From: an uncultured Lachnospiraceae bacterium
GTDB lineage: Bacteria; Bacillota; Clostridia; Lachnospirales; Lachnospiraceae
Assembly (NCBI GenBank): GCA_949502235.1
Contig: CATBDC010000009.1
Location: 1 to 64,000, forward strand
Length of the DNA stretch: 64,000 nucleotides
Direction: 5' to 3'
Shown piece after piece: positions 9,239 to 16,761 of this stretch. Each line of letters begins with the position of its first letter. Positions within the stretch are counted from its first letter, which is position 1. The notes beneath the pieces were generated by a model. It saw only the letters and a list, made by a program, of their open reading frames with translations. It was not told the DNA's origin and made no database searches. The position numbers and the translations under genes are program-made.

Positions 9239-10387
9239 TTATTTTTGTTTCATTATAATTGCTCTGTTACAAACCTGCGAACACAGACCGCACCCATCAC
9301 ATATATTTTCATCAATCACAGGCTTAGAGTCCTTCTGTGTGATTGCGCCATAAATACAAACAGGAAAGCATTTCTGGCATCCTATACATTTCTCATAGTC
9401 TACTTTTGCATAATACCTGCGGCTTCTGTCCGCCTCTGAAAGAGGAAGTACTTTGTCCGCCGCAATTCCTGTAAGCATACTTATTTTGTAAAGCCTGTGC
9501 TTTTCCAGATATTTCTCCAGATCCTCAAGAATGATTTTTGCCGTATCATATCCTTTCATATATATCAAGGTAGCAATCTGTACGGCCGAAGCTCCAGATA
9601 ACATATACCGGACCACATCCTCATAATTTGTCACGCCCCCTGTAGCGGCGATAGGAAGACTTACATAAGGATAGCTTGCCGCAATCCATCTCATCACGGA
9701 CTGCATGACCCAGGGACCGCCGTGGCCGCAGAAGCCCTTATGCATAATTGGCTCCATTGTGTCAATATCGATTTGAAGTCCTGAGGATCTGTTAAACATT
9801 GTGAGCCAGTCTGCCCCGTCTTCCTCCAGATTTCTGGCGCAGATAACCGGGTTCGTCATCTGTCCCGTCATCTTAAGCCCTGCCGGAATCTTTACCGCCT
9901 CTTTTACGTTTTTCAATGCCTTACTGGCTGCAGGGTAAAATTCCGCTGCTTCTCTGACAAATGCCCCTACCGGGCAGGATGGCACTATTTCAACAGCATC
10001 TGCTCCAGCTGCCTCACACCTTACAGCATACTGGGCCCAGGTTTCTTCATTTGTACAGTTAAGGCTTGCAATTACAGGGATATCCAGCATATCCTTTGTC
10101 TTTTTAATTTCTTCGCAATAGTCCTGAATTTCTCCCTCAAACGCCTGCTCATAGGTCATAAATGTTGTAGATTGATATCCTGGAATACCATTTCTAATTA
10201 CAGACATTCTTGGAAATGGATTATAACGGTTTACTAATTCTTCCTGTATAGATTTTAAGATAACTGCCGAATACCCGGCATCTGCCGCTTTTTTACAGTG
10301 GACAGCATCCTTTGTTGTGCCTGCCGAGGCTGCAATCAGTGGATTTCTTAGCTTTAATCCGGCAAATTCAATACTTAAATCAACCAT
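9239..10387 (-). CDS. PreA-like dihydroorotate/dihydropyrimidine dehydrogenase with two [4Fe-4S] sites
   Basis: An FMN TIM-barrel domain of the DHODH class 1/PreA type (1-320) fused to a C-terminal 2x[4Fe-4S] ferredoxin domain with Cys334/337/340/344 and Cys363/366/369/373. The barrel shows the LRNPLIAASAGT start, IEIVPSCPVG-like active-site loop and the phosphate/FMN end IAATGGV. PreA normally works with the flavoprotein PreT, and none is present here, so another electron carrier must be used. The family reduces or oxidises C=C bonds in pyrimidine-like rings. The substrate here is unknown but the operon imports its own compound. Confidence 0.83.
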   Translation of the reverse strand: MVDLSIEFAGLKLRNPLIAASAGTTKDAVHCKKAADAGYSAVILKSIQEELVNRYNPFPRMSVIRNGIPGYQSTTFMTYEQAFEGEIQDYCEEIKKTKDMLDIPVIASLNCTNEETWAQYAVRCEAAGADAVEIVPSCPVGAFVREAAEFYPAASKALKNVKEAVKIPAGLKMTGQMTNPVICARNLEEDGADWLTMFNRSSGLQIDIDTMEPIMHKGFCGHGGPWVMQSVMRWIAASYPYVSLPIAATGGVTNYEDVVRYMLSGASAVQIATLIYMKGYDTAKIILEDLEKYLEKHRLYKISMLTGIAADKVLPLSEADRSRRYYAKVDYEKCIGCQKCFPVCIYGAITQKDSKPVIDENICDGCGLCSQVCNRAIIMKQK

Positions 10388-10401
10388 AATTTATCCTCCC
10401 C

Positions 10402-11169
10402 TTAATCTTCATGCAGAATTCCCATTTCCATGAAAATCTCTGTCACCCTTTTTCTATATGCAAGGAATGCTGGTGATTCCTTAACTTTCATGTTACGCGG
10501 ACGCGGCAGATCTATTTTTATAATTTCCTTAACCTGTCCCGGCCTTGGTGTCAGCACTACTATCTTATCTGCCAAAAGGATTGCCTCATCTATGTCATGT
10601 GTTACAAAAAGAATTGTATTTTTCTTGTCCAGCCACATCTTTTCCAAATCAACACGCATCTGCTCTCTTGTAAGCGCGTCAAGCGCCCCATAGGGCTCAT
10701 CCATCATCAGTAATTTAGGCTCGTGTACAAGTGCCCTGCAAATTGAAACTCTCTGCTGCATGCCCCCTGACAGCTCCCAGGGATACTTCTTTTCAAACCC
10801 CTCAAGGCCTACCTGTCTGATTAGTTCCATTGCTTTTTCTCTCGTTATTTTCAAATCCTGATTTCTAAATTCTCCCTGGATGATAATATTGTCTAAAACA
10901 GTTCTCCACTCCAGTAAAAGATGATCCTGAAATACAAACCCCACCTCTTTGACTGGTTTTGTAATCTCCTTCCCGTCTAAAACTGCTCTCCCGGACGTGC
11001 ACTTTGTAAGCCCGGTTCCTATAAAAAGAAATGTACTTTTTCCGCATCCAGAAGGACCTAAAATGGTTACAAATTCCCCGTCATCCACATCAAAATTAAC
11101 GTCAATGAGCGCCTCTGTATAGCCGGTAAGTGTCTTATATTTCATTCCTACATGTTCAAATTTCAGCAT
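10402..11169 (-). CDS. ABC transporter ATP-binding protein (SsuB/TauB/ThiZ type)
   Basis: The 255-residue ATPase of a nitrate/sulfonate/taurine/pyrimidine-type importer. It has Walker A GPSGCGKST (38-46), Q-loop VFQDHLLLEW, signature LSGGMQQR, Walker B LLMMDEP and the switch His (FVTHD). The frame continues to 11217, but the AGGAG site sits directly against the first internal ATG (MEHM) and about 9 bases before the ATG at 11169, which gives the family-standard N-terminus. It powers the permease at 12330 and is fed by the binding protein at 11230. Confidence 0.88.
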   Translation of the reverse strand: MLKFEHVGMKYKTLTGYTEALIDVNFDVDDGEFVTILGPSGCGKSTFLFIGTGLTKCTSGRAVLDGKEITKPVKEVGFVFQDHLLLEWRTVLDNIIIQGEFRNQDLKITREKAMELIRQVGLEGFEKKYPWELSGGMQQRVSICRALVHEPKLLMMDEPYGALDALTREQMRVDLEKMWLDKKNTILFVTHDIDEAILLADKIVVLTPRPGQVKEIIKIDLPRPRNMKVKESPAFLAYRKRVTEIFMEMGILHED

Positions 11170-11229
11170 ATGTTCCATCTCCTTTTTCAATGAGCCTGCC
11201 GCGCAGGGCAGGCTCATACCTATAGCAGC

Positions 11230-12282
11230 TTATCTGGCCGGCAGCTCTTCCGGGAGACATTCAAAAGTGTAAAGATCTTCAGCTTGTATGCTTTCATCTA
11301 CTCCAAGGTAAGTTACCAGCAGATCCCTGCAGTTATTCCAGTCCTCCTCTGTAAGACCGGCGAGAGTCTTTGCGTCCTTATCAAATAAGCTGTCAAGCGC
11401 TACTGCCAGGCTGCCCTTTACGACATTCTCATCTGCTGTGGGGAAATTCTTCATAAATATTTTTACTGCCTCTTCACTGTTCGTACGGCATTCGTCCCAT
11501 CCCTTCAGTGTTGCAGAAATAAATTTTTCTATTATTTCAGAATTCTCTGCAATAAAGTCGGGATTTGCTACCAGAGAAAGGCCGACTGTAGCAGCGCCAC
11601 ATTCTGAATATCTCATAGCATTGACTTCGTATCCATTACACTCAAGTGCCACAGCATCTGAGTCACATCCTGCCAGAATAGCGTCTACATCGCCTTTCAT
11701 CAGCGAGGTTTCTTTTGAATTTGCATCCATGGAAACAAACTCAACCTTATTTACATCAATATCATTTGCCGCTGCTGCTGCCGCGAAAAGATTCGAAGGT
11801 CCATCACCTGTGGCAATGCCGACCCTCTTTCCCTCTAAATCCTTCATAGTTTCAATGCCGGAATCCTTAAGGGCTATGGCGCCAAATGCATTTACAGCAT
11901 AAATAGGGCACACAATCTTAACTGGAATACCTTCTGCTATTGCTGATGCCACGGAAGCTGAATCTGTAAATCCAATATCAGCATCGCCTGTACCTACGAG
12001 CTTAGCAGTAGTACCGGCTCCGTTTCCCTCTCCAATAGTTACATTTAACCCCACGTCCTCATAGTAACCCTTTTCAAGTGCGTAATAGAATGGAGCATGT
12101 AATCCATCTGCTGTGTAGTTCAGCCTGAAGGACACGTCAGTCAGTTCCCCTTCTGCTTCCTCTTCCTGCTTCTCCTGCTTGTTCCCGGATTCCCCCGGCT
12201 CCTCCTTACTGTCAGATGCACATCCTGCCAGTACCGTCATCATGGCAATCACTAATACGAAAGCCAAAACTCTTTTTTTCAT
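11230..12282 (-). CDS. ABC transporter substrate-binding lipoprotein (NMT1/SsuA family)
   Basis: A 350-residue extracytoplasmic binding protein anchored as a lipoprotein: signal helix 4-18, then lipobox LAGC with Cys21, followed by an acidic Glu/Lys-rich linker to about residue 48. The body opens with VSFRLNYTADGLHAPFYYA, typical of NMT1/THI5-like proteins that bind hydroxymethylpyrimidine-like rings, and of sulfonate or nitrate binders. The ligand cannot be decided from sequence. Paired with a PreA-like enzyme, a nitrogen heterocycle is a reasonable guess. Confidence 0.87.
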   Translation of the reverse strand: MKKRVLAFVLVIAMMTVLAGCASDSKEEPGESGNKQEKQEEEAEGELTDVSFRLNYTADGLHAPFYYALEKGYYEDVGLNVTIGEGNGAGTTAKLVGTGDADIGFTDSASVASAIAEGIPVKIVCPIYAVNAFGAIALKDSGIETMKDLEGKRVGIATGDGPSNLFAAAAAANDIDVNKVEFVSMDANSKETSLMKGDVDAILAGCDSDAVALECNGYEVNAMRYSECGAATVGLSLVANPDFIAENSEIIEKFISATLKGWDECRTNSEEAVKIFMKNFPTADENVVKGSLAVALDSLFDKDAKTLAGLTEEDWNNCRDLLVTYLGVDESIQAEDLYTFECLPEELPAR

Positions 12283-12329
12283 TGCTGTTTCCTCCTTTTG
12301 TTTTTTATTTTAAAGTTCCTTTATGAACT

Positions 12330-13151
12330 TTAAGTCTTTTCTGTTATCCTCTGGCTCACATGCCAGGGAATAACCCTTTTCTCTATAATCTCTACAATTC
12401 CAAAGAAAATCATTCCCATTAAACATAGAACAATTAAAATAGCAAATAGCAGCCTTGTATTAATATCTCCATTTGCCCGCAGCAGCAAATATCCAAGGCC
12501 GCTGTCCGAGCCCAGGAACTCTGCCACTACGGCTCCGACAGTCGCCATTGATATAGAAGTTTTCAGACCCGAAAAAATACTTGGAAGTGCATTTGGAAGC
12601 TTTATTTTCCAGTAAAACTTCCATTCCGAGTCACTCATGGTTCTTGCCATATAATAGAGTCTGCCATTCAGAGATTTTAATCCTGCCACTGTATCCATTA
12701 AAAGCGGAAAGAAGGACAGCAGAAATACCATTAATATTTTCGGCATCATACCAAATCCAAACCACACAACGAACAATGGGCCGATTGCAACCTTTGGAAT
12801 TAGCTGCAAAAAAACCATAAATGGATATAACGTTTTCTCAAAAATCCTGGAGTAAGAAATCATAGTTGCAATTGGTATACTGATTACCACAGTGGCTCCA
12901 AATCCAATCCCTATTTCATATAAAGTAGTGAATAAATTGATTTTTATATAATCCCAATATTGTATCAATGCCTTGATAGAATCACTGGGTGATGGCAGTA
13001 TATAGCTGGGAATCTCAAACAAACGGACAGAAAGCTCCCAGATAACGATTACTCCGCCGACACTGCAAATTCCTGGTATTGATTCTTTAAGAATACCCAT
13101 GATTTTTAGCCATTTAACTGCTTTTTCATTTTCTGTAAACCTTTTCTCCAT
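12330..13151 (-). CDS. ABC transporter permease (SsuC/TauC type)
   Basis: A 273-residue integral membrane subunit with about six transmembrane helices (first near 25-45) of the BPD_transp_1 family. The cytoplasmic EAA loop that docks on the ATPase is seen as ARTMSDSEWKFYWKIKLP. It lies 47 bases before the binding protein gene and 22 bases after lacI, all on one strand. It forms the channel of the importer. Nothing points to truncation. Confidence 0.87.
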   Translation of the reverse strand: MEKRFTENEKAVKWLKIMGILKESIPGICSVGGVIVIWELSVRLFEIPSYILPSPSDSIKALIQYWDYIKINLFTTLYEIGIGFGATVVISIPIATMISYSRIFEKTLYPFMVFLQLIPKVAIGPLFVVWFGFGMMPKILMVFLLSFFPLLMDTVAGLKSLNGRLYYMARTMSDSEWKFYWKIKLPNALPSIFSGLKTSISMATVGAVVAEFLGSDSGLGYLLLRANGDINTRLLFAILIVLCLMGMIFFGIVEIIEKRVIPWHVSQRITEKT

Positions 13152-13173
13152 CCCTCCAAAAACCTCCTTTTAA

Positions 13174-14175
13174 CTATGAATTTATAGCTTTTACAGAATC
13201 TCCTTCTATAATATTGCTCTCTAATACCTTTAACCGTACCGGAAGATCTGCTCTCCTTAACCGTGACAGCAGCATCTCTCCGATATGTGTCCCTATTTCC
13301 TGCTGCATCTCTTTTGAATGTGTAATCTGCGGCTCTATCAAATCCTGAAGAGCCAGCGCTCCAAAGGATATCAGGGAAATATCCTCCGGAATTCTCACCC
13401 TCATTTTCTTAGCCTGAATCAATATGCCCTCTGTCAGTGTCGCGCTCCCACTTATGACTGCAGTAGGCGGATCCTGCCTGGCCACCAGCTTTTCAAATGC
13501 TTTCATACCATAATTTCTTGAAAATGTGCCAAATAACAGATTTTCTTTTCTGGCAATCTGGTCATTTTCAAAAAAGGCCCGCAGATATCCATTATAGCGA
13601 TCAAAATTTGTACTTAATTTTTTTTCGCCGCTAATCATAGCAATATTCGTATGCCCTCTTTTCAGCAGGTAATCTACCGCACTAAACATCGCCTTTTCTT
13701 TATCTACATATACTGTATCGCAAATATGACTCAGCGTATTTCTGTCAAAGGCTACAACCGGATATGTATCTGCTTTCAGAAGCGCTGCAATATTATTCGA
13801 AACCGGACTGATAATAAGGCCGTCCACACATTTAGAATCCATCATATCAATGCATTCTTTCTCTTTTTCTTCATCATTATCCGTACTGGCCATTAAAAGA
13901 GAATACCCTTCTGGCCTCAATATTTTCTCAGCAGCTCTTGTTACACCAATAATAAAAGGATCCGAGATATCTGTCACAACAACGCCAATCGTATTCGTTA
14001 CATTATTTTTAAGTCCTTTTGCTAATTGATTTGGCTTATAGCCTAATCTGGCGATGGCTTTTTCAACCTGTGCTTTCATCTCATCATTAACATTCGGCAC
14101 TCCGTTAACTACACGCGACACCGTTGCCACAGAAACCCCTGCCTCCTTCGCAACATCTTTGATCGTAGCTCCCAT
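13174..14175 (-). CDS. LacI family transcriptional regulator
   Basis: A 333-residue repressor with an N-terminal LacI HTH (TIKDVAKEAGVSVATVSRVV, residues 3-22), a hinge (about 45-60) and a periplasmic-binding-like effector domain. The frame reaches 14196, but GGGAG placed 10 bases before the ATG at 14175 and the canonical N-terminus decide the start. It is the first gene of the operon it presumably controls. Two identical inverted 14-mers with a central CG lie on both sides of its promoter. The effector would be the imported compound or an intermediate. Confidence 0.9.
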   Translation of the reverse strand: MGATIKDVAKEAGVSVATVSRVVNGVPNVNDEMKAQVEKAIARLGYKPNQLAKGLKNNVTNTIGVVVTDISDPFIIGVTRAAEKILRPEGYSLLMASTDNDEEKEKECIDMMDSKCVDGLIISPVSNNIAALLKADTYPVVAFDRNTLSHICDTVYVDKEKAMFSAVDYLLKRGHTNIAMISGEKKLSTNFDRYNGYLRAFFENDQIARKENLLFGTFSRNYGMKAFEKLVARQDPPTAVISGSATLTEGILIQAKKMRVRIPEDISLISFGALALQDLIEPQITHSKEMQQEIGTHIGEMLLSRLRRADLPVRLKVLESNIIEGDSVKAINS

Positions 14176-14201
14176 ATCATCCGTTCTCCCATCCATTCAG
14201 T

Positions 14202-14215
14202 AAACGTTATCTCAA
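14202..14215 (-). promoter_or_regulatory. LacI-type operator-like site O1
   Basis: A 14-mer with a central ACGT core (AAACGTTATCTCAA) lies in the 5' leader of lacI, about 52-65 bases downstream of the predicted transcription start. The same 14-mer in inverted orientation is at 14353-14366. Operators of LacI-family proteins commonly have this central CG and imperfect two-fold symmetry. Confidence 0.55.
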
Positions 14216-14228
14216 ATTATTTTTAAAA

Positions 14229-14244
14229 AAGCATCTATATGCTT
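14229..14244 (-). other. Small hairpin with U-tail in the lacI leader
   Basis: Six-base arms (14229-14234 with 14239-14244) around a 4-base loop are followed on the minus strand by six T. It lies between the promoter and O1 and could be a weak attenuator. The stem is short, so this is tentative. Confidence 0.25.
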
Positions 14245-14273
14245 CTGACTTATTCTATTATTTTTCGACTTTT

Positions 14274-14302
14274 ATTATAATATTTTCCACTAAATTTGTC
14301 AA
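14274..14302 (-). promoter_or_regulatory. Consensus sigma-A promoter of the lacI operon
   Basis: On the minus strand a perfect TTGACA (14302-14297), a 17-base spacer and a perfect TATAAT (14279-14274) are seen, so transcription should start near 14267. Such a strong promoter implies tight repression, in keeping with the two flanking operator-like sites. Confidence 0.8.
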
Positions 14303-14352
14303 TATTTTTTATAAAAGTTGTTCATTCCGCTCACATCAGCTTTAAAGAAGTG

Positions 14353-14366
14353 TTGAGATAACGTTT
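14353..14366 (+). promoter_or_regulatory. LacI-type operator-like site O2
   Basis: TTGAGATAACGTTT, the exact reverse complement of the 14-mer at 14202-14215, lies upstream of the lacI -35 box (about -86 to -99). The further context TTTTCAA extends the two-fold symmetry. One site upstream and one downstream of a promoter is the layout used for repression by DNA looping. Confidence 0.55.
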
Positions 14367-14383
14367 TCAATATATGGAATTAA

Positions 14384-14441
14384 CCCACACCTGAATCACT
14401 CGATCTGCGTAGTAAATGCGCAGGCCTGCGGATAGTAACTA
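14384..14441 (-). repeat. Dispersed palindromic intergenic repeat, copy 1
   Basis: Read on the minus strand this segment shares a GTTACTRT...CAGG...CGCATTTACT.CGCAGA pattern with 47230-47271, and the core ATTTACT plus a CACACYTGAATCA edge with 57205-57266. It folds around TGCG/CGCA arms. It resembles a REP-like intergenic unit without coding content. Confidence 0.45.
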
Positions 14442-14446
14442 AGCTA

Positions 14447-14474
14447 TTGCAATATATATTTTTTACGGTATAAT
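14447..14474 (+). promoter_or_regulatory. Promoter of the MATE-cyclase pair
   Basis: TTGCAA (14447-14452), a 16-base spacer and a perfect TATAAT (14469-14474) precede the MATE gene by about 100 bases. The leader between holds a short hairpin around CCATG/CATGG but no recognised riboswitch. The stretch 14176-14576 has no gene. Confidence 0.65.
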
Positions 14475-14576
14475 GGAAAATACAGTCTTCTGCAGGCTTA
14501 ATAAAAAATCAAATATCCATGCAAGCATGGCTGCCTGGCTCGCTGCTTCGCGGAGATATAGGAAAGGAGTCAAACT

Positions 14577-15992
14577 ATGAAATATGAAAAAATCGGCTGG
14601 GGCAGTTTTTTCCGTATTGTACTGACAATTGCACTGCCCATTGCGTTTCAAAATTTTTTATCCACCACGGCCAGCATGGTAGATACCATAATGATTGGCA
14701 GTCAGGGTGAATTATCCGTAGCGGCAGTCGGGATCTGTTCACAGATCACTTCTTTGTTTTTTTCCTGCTATTTTGGATTCGCAAGCGGCGGGCTGCTGTT
14801 TTTTTCGCAGTATTGGGGCGCCCGAAACGAAAAAGGCATTAACAAGGCCTTTGGTCTGGCTCTTACCTGTATGCTTGTAATATCCCTGCTCTTCGGCGGG
14901 GCCGCGATTGCCAGTCCCCGGTTTATACTGGGAATCTATACAGATAAATCAAATATTATCGCAATCGGCGCTCCCTATATCCGGATTGTAGGCTTTGCAT
15001 ATCCTCTGCAGGTGCTTGCCGTGATCATAAGCTTCCTGATGCGCTCCACAGAGCGGGTAAAACCGCCTTTGATCAGTTCCATCCTCTCTCTGATTACGAA
15101 CTTTATCCTGAACTGGATTCTGATTTACGGGCGCTTTGGCATGCCCAAAATGGGGGCGGCAGGCGCGGCGGTAGGCACTTTGGTATCTGGAATTGTAAAT
15201 GTGCTTGTGCTGTTTGCTTTTCTCTTGAGGGATAGAAAGACAGTTACATTAAAGCTAAAGGAGATGTTCTCCTGGCACGATGGTTTTCTTAAAGAATATA
15301 TGGGAAAATGTTTTCCTATTATTATAAATGAATTATTCTATGGAATCGGGCAGATGCTGATTAATATCGTAATCGGACATCAGTCAGAATCTGCTATCGC
15401 GGCTATGGCTGCATTCCGTGTTCTGGAAGGATTTGTATTTGCCTTCTTTGCGGGACTCGCAGATGCGTCTTCGGTAGTTGTGGGCAAGGAGGTTGGTTCT
15501 GGCCACCTTATGAACGGCTACCAGTATATGAAGAAGTTTGCTGTTCTGTGCCCGGCGATTACCTTCTGTATCTGCCTGACAGGTCTTATGCTTAACAGAC
15601 CTCTTCTTTCGCTGTTCGGCCTTGGGGCAGAGGCTATGTTTTTCGGCAAATATATGATTCTTATTTATTTGGCAGCCGGAACTGTCCGCACCTGCAACTA
15701 TATTATGAACAGCTGCTACCGCGCAGGAGGCGAGGCAGTATTCGGAACACTGCTTGAAATCATCTGCCTGTTTACAATAAGCGTTCCGGCAACATGGGCC
15801 GCCGGTATGATATGGCATCTGCCGTTTCTTGCCGTATTCTCATTCCTGTACACAGACGAGCTCATCCGCCTGGTCTTTGAATTGTGGTATACAAGGAGCG
15901 GCAAGTGGATTAAACCCGTGACCGAAACCGGCCGGACTGCACTGCCGGAATTTAAAGCAGCGCTAAATTTGAAAGGAGACAGACTAAAATGA
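14577..15992 (+). CDS. MATE family efflux transporter
   Basis: A 471-residue, roughly 12-helix multidrug and toxic compound extrusion protein that exports organic compounds in exchange for Na+ or H+. The start FFRIVLTIALPIAFQNFL followed by DTIMIG and the repeated two-bundle layout are typical of NorM/DinF-like members in Clostridia. AAAGGAG lies 8-9 bases before the ATG. It overlaps the cyclase gene by ATGA, so both are one transcript. Placed back to back with the LacI operon, it could export an intermediate of that pathway, but no sequence evidence proves that. Confidence 0.88.
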   Translation: MKYEKIGWGSFFRIVLTIALPIAFQNFLSTTASMVDTIMIGSQGELSVAAVGICSQITSLFFSCYFGFASGGLLFFSQYWGARNEKGINKAFGLALTCMLVISLLFGGAAIASPRFILGIYTDKSNIIAIGAPYIRIVGFAYPLQVLAVIISFLMRSTERVKPPLISSILSLITNFILNWILIYGRFGMPKMGAAGAAVGTLVSGIVNVLVLFAFLLRDRKTVTLKLKEMFSWHDGFLKEYMGKCFPIIINELFYGIGQMLINIVIGHQSESAIAAMAAFRVLEGFVFAFFAGLADASSVVVGKEVGSGHLMNGYQYMKKFAVLCPAITFCICLTGLMLNRPLLSLFGLGAEAMFFGKYMILIYLAAGTVRTCNYIMNSCYRAGGEAVFGTLLEIICLFTISVPATWAAGMIWHLPFLAVFSFLYTDELIRLVFELWYTRSGKWIKPVTETGRTALPEFKAALNLKGDRLK

Positions 15993-16633
15993 AAGTAATT
16001 GACCTGACCCATACAATCAAAGAGGATATGCCTGTTTATCCTGGAACTGATACTCCTAAATTCATTCCTGCAAACAGCTATGAAAAAGACGGATTCAAAG
16101 AAACATTACTGCAGATGTATACACATACTGGAACTCATATGGACCCGCCTGCCCACCTTTTTGCTGGAAAAACCACACTGGATCAGTTTCCTGCGGAACA
16201 ATTTATTGGAAAGGCTTTAGTTATAGATTGCCGGGATTTGAAAGAAGGGCAATCTATTTCGATAGAATATATTTATAATAATAGGGAAAAAGTAGACAAA
16301 GCAGATTTCTTACTGTTTAATCTTGGCTGGGATAAATGGTGGGGAACAGAAACATATTTTGGAAATTATCCTTGTATTGATGATGATGTATTGGATTTTG
16401 TGATATCTGGCAATTATAAAGGGATTGGATTTGATGTAATAGGTCTTGATCCAATTATAGATGAGAACCTGACACGTCACAAAAAATTGTTTCAAAAATG
16501 TAATATTGTTAACATTGAAAATCTGAAAAACTTAGAATTGTGCGGCAGTGATTTATTTTGGTTCAGTTGTTTTCCATTGAAACTCAATAATTGTGATGGT
16601 TCTCCGATAAGAGCAGTTGCATGGTTTGAATAA
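15989..16633 (+). CDS. Cyclase/kynurenine formamidase-like hydrolase
   Basis: A 214-residue metal-dependent hydrolase of the putative cyclase family (kynurenine formamidase, isatin hydrolase and polyketide cyclase relatives). The defining metal and catalytic motif HTGTHMDPPAH is at 46-56. Members open amide or lactam bonds. The start codon overlaps the MATE stop (ATGA) and has AAAGGAG upstream. Its body is clearly more AT-rich than the MATE gene before it, hinting at a separate origin. Together with the PreA-like and DapA-like genes across the divergent promoter it suggests ring opening of a nitrogen heterocycle, which is an inference. Confidence 0.85.
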   Translation: MKVIDLTHTIKEDMPVYPGTDTPKFIPANSYEKDGFKETLLQMYTHTGTHMDPPAHLFAGKTTLDQFPAEQFIGKALVIDCRDLKEGQSISIEYIYNNREKVDKADFLLFNLGWDKWWGTETYFGNYPCIDDDVLDFVISGNYKGIGFDVIGLDPIIDENLTRHKKLFQKCNIVNIENLKNLELCGSDLFWFSCFPLKLNNCDGSPIRAVAWFE

Positions 16634-16669
16634 ACAAGAGTGGATAAGGATGTGGGGCTGATAAGTTCC

Positions 16670-16760
16670 AAGGCTTCTTCCACAGAATACTTACAGCCAC
16701 ACATCTGACATACAAAAACGCCTCTATCTTTGATTAAATCTATTCCTCCGCGGTTCTCTT
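16670..16760 (-). pseudogene. Remnant of a zinc-ribbon protein gene
   Basis: An open minus-strand stretch encodes IKDRGVFVCQMCGCKYSVEE, matching the C-x2-C 'GxKYSVEEA' ribbon common at the N-terminus or middle of Lachnospiraceae zinc-ribbon proteins. It has no start codon with a ribosome site upstream and runs into the tail of the cyclase gene, so it looks like a broken fragment left beside the permease gene. Confidence 0.35.
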
Positions 16761-16761
16761 T

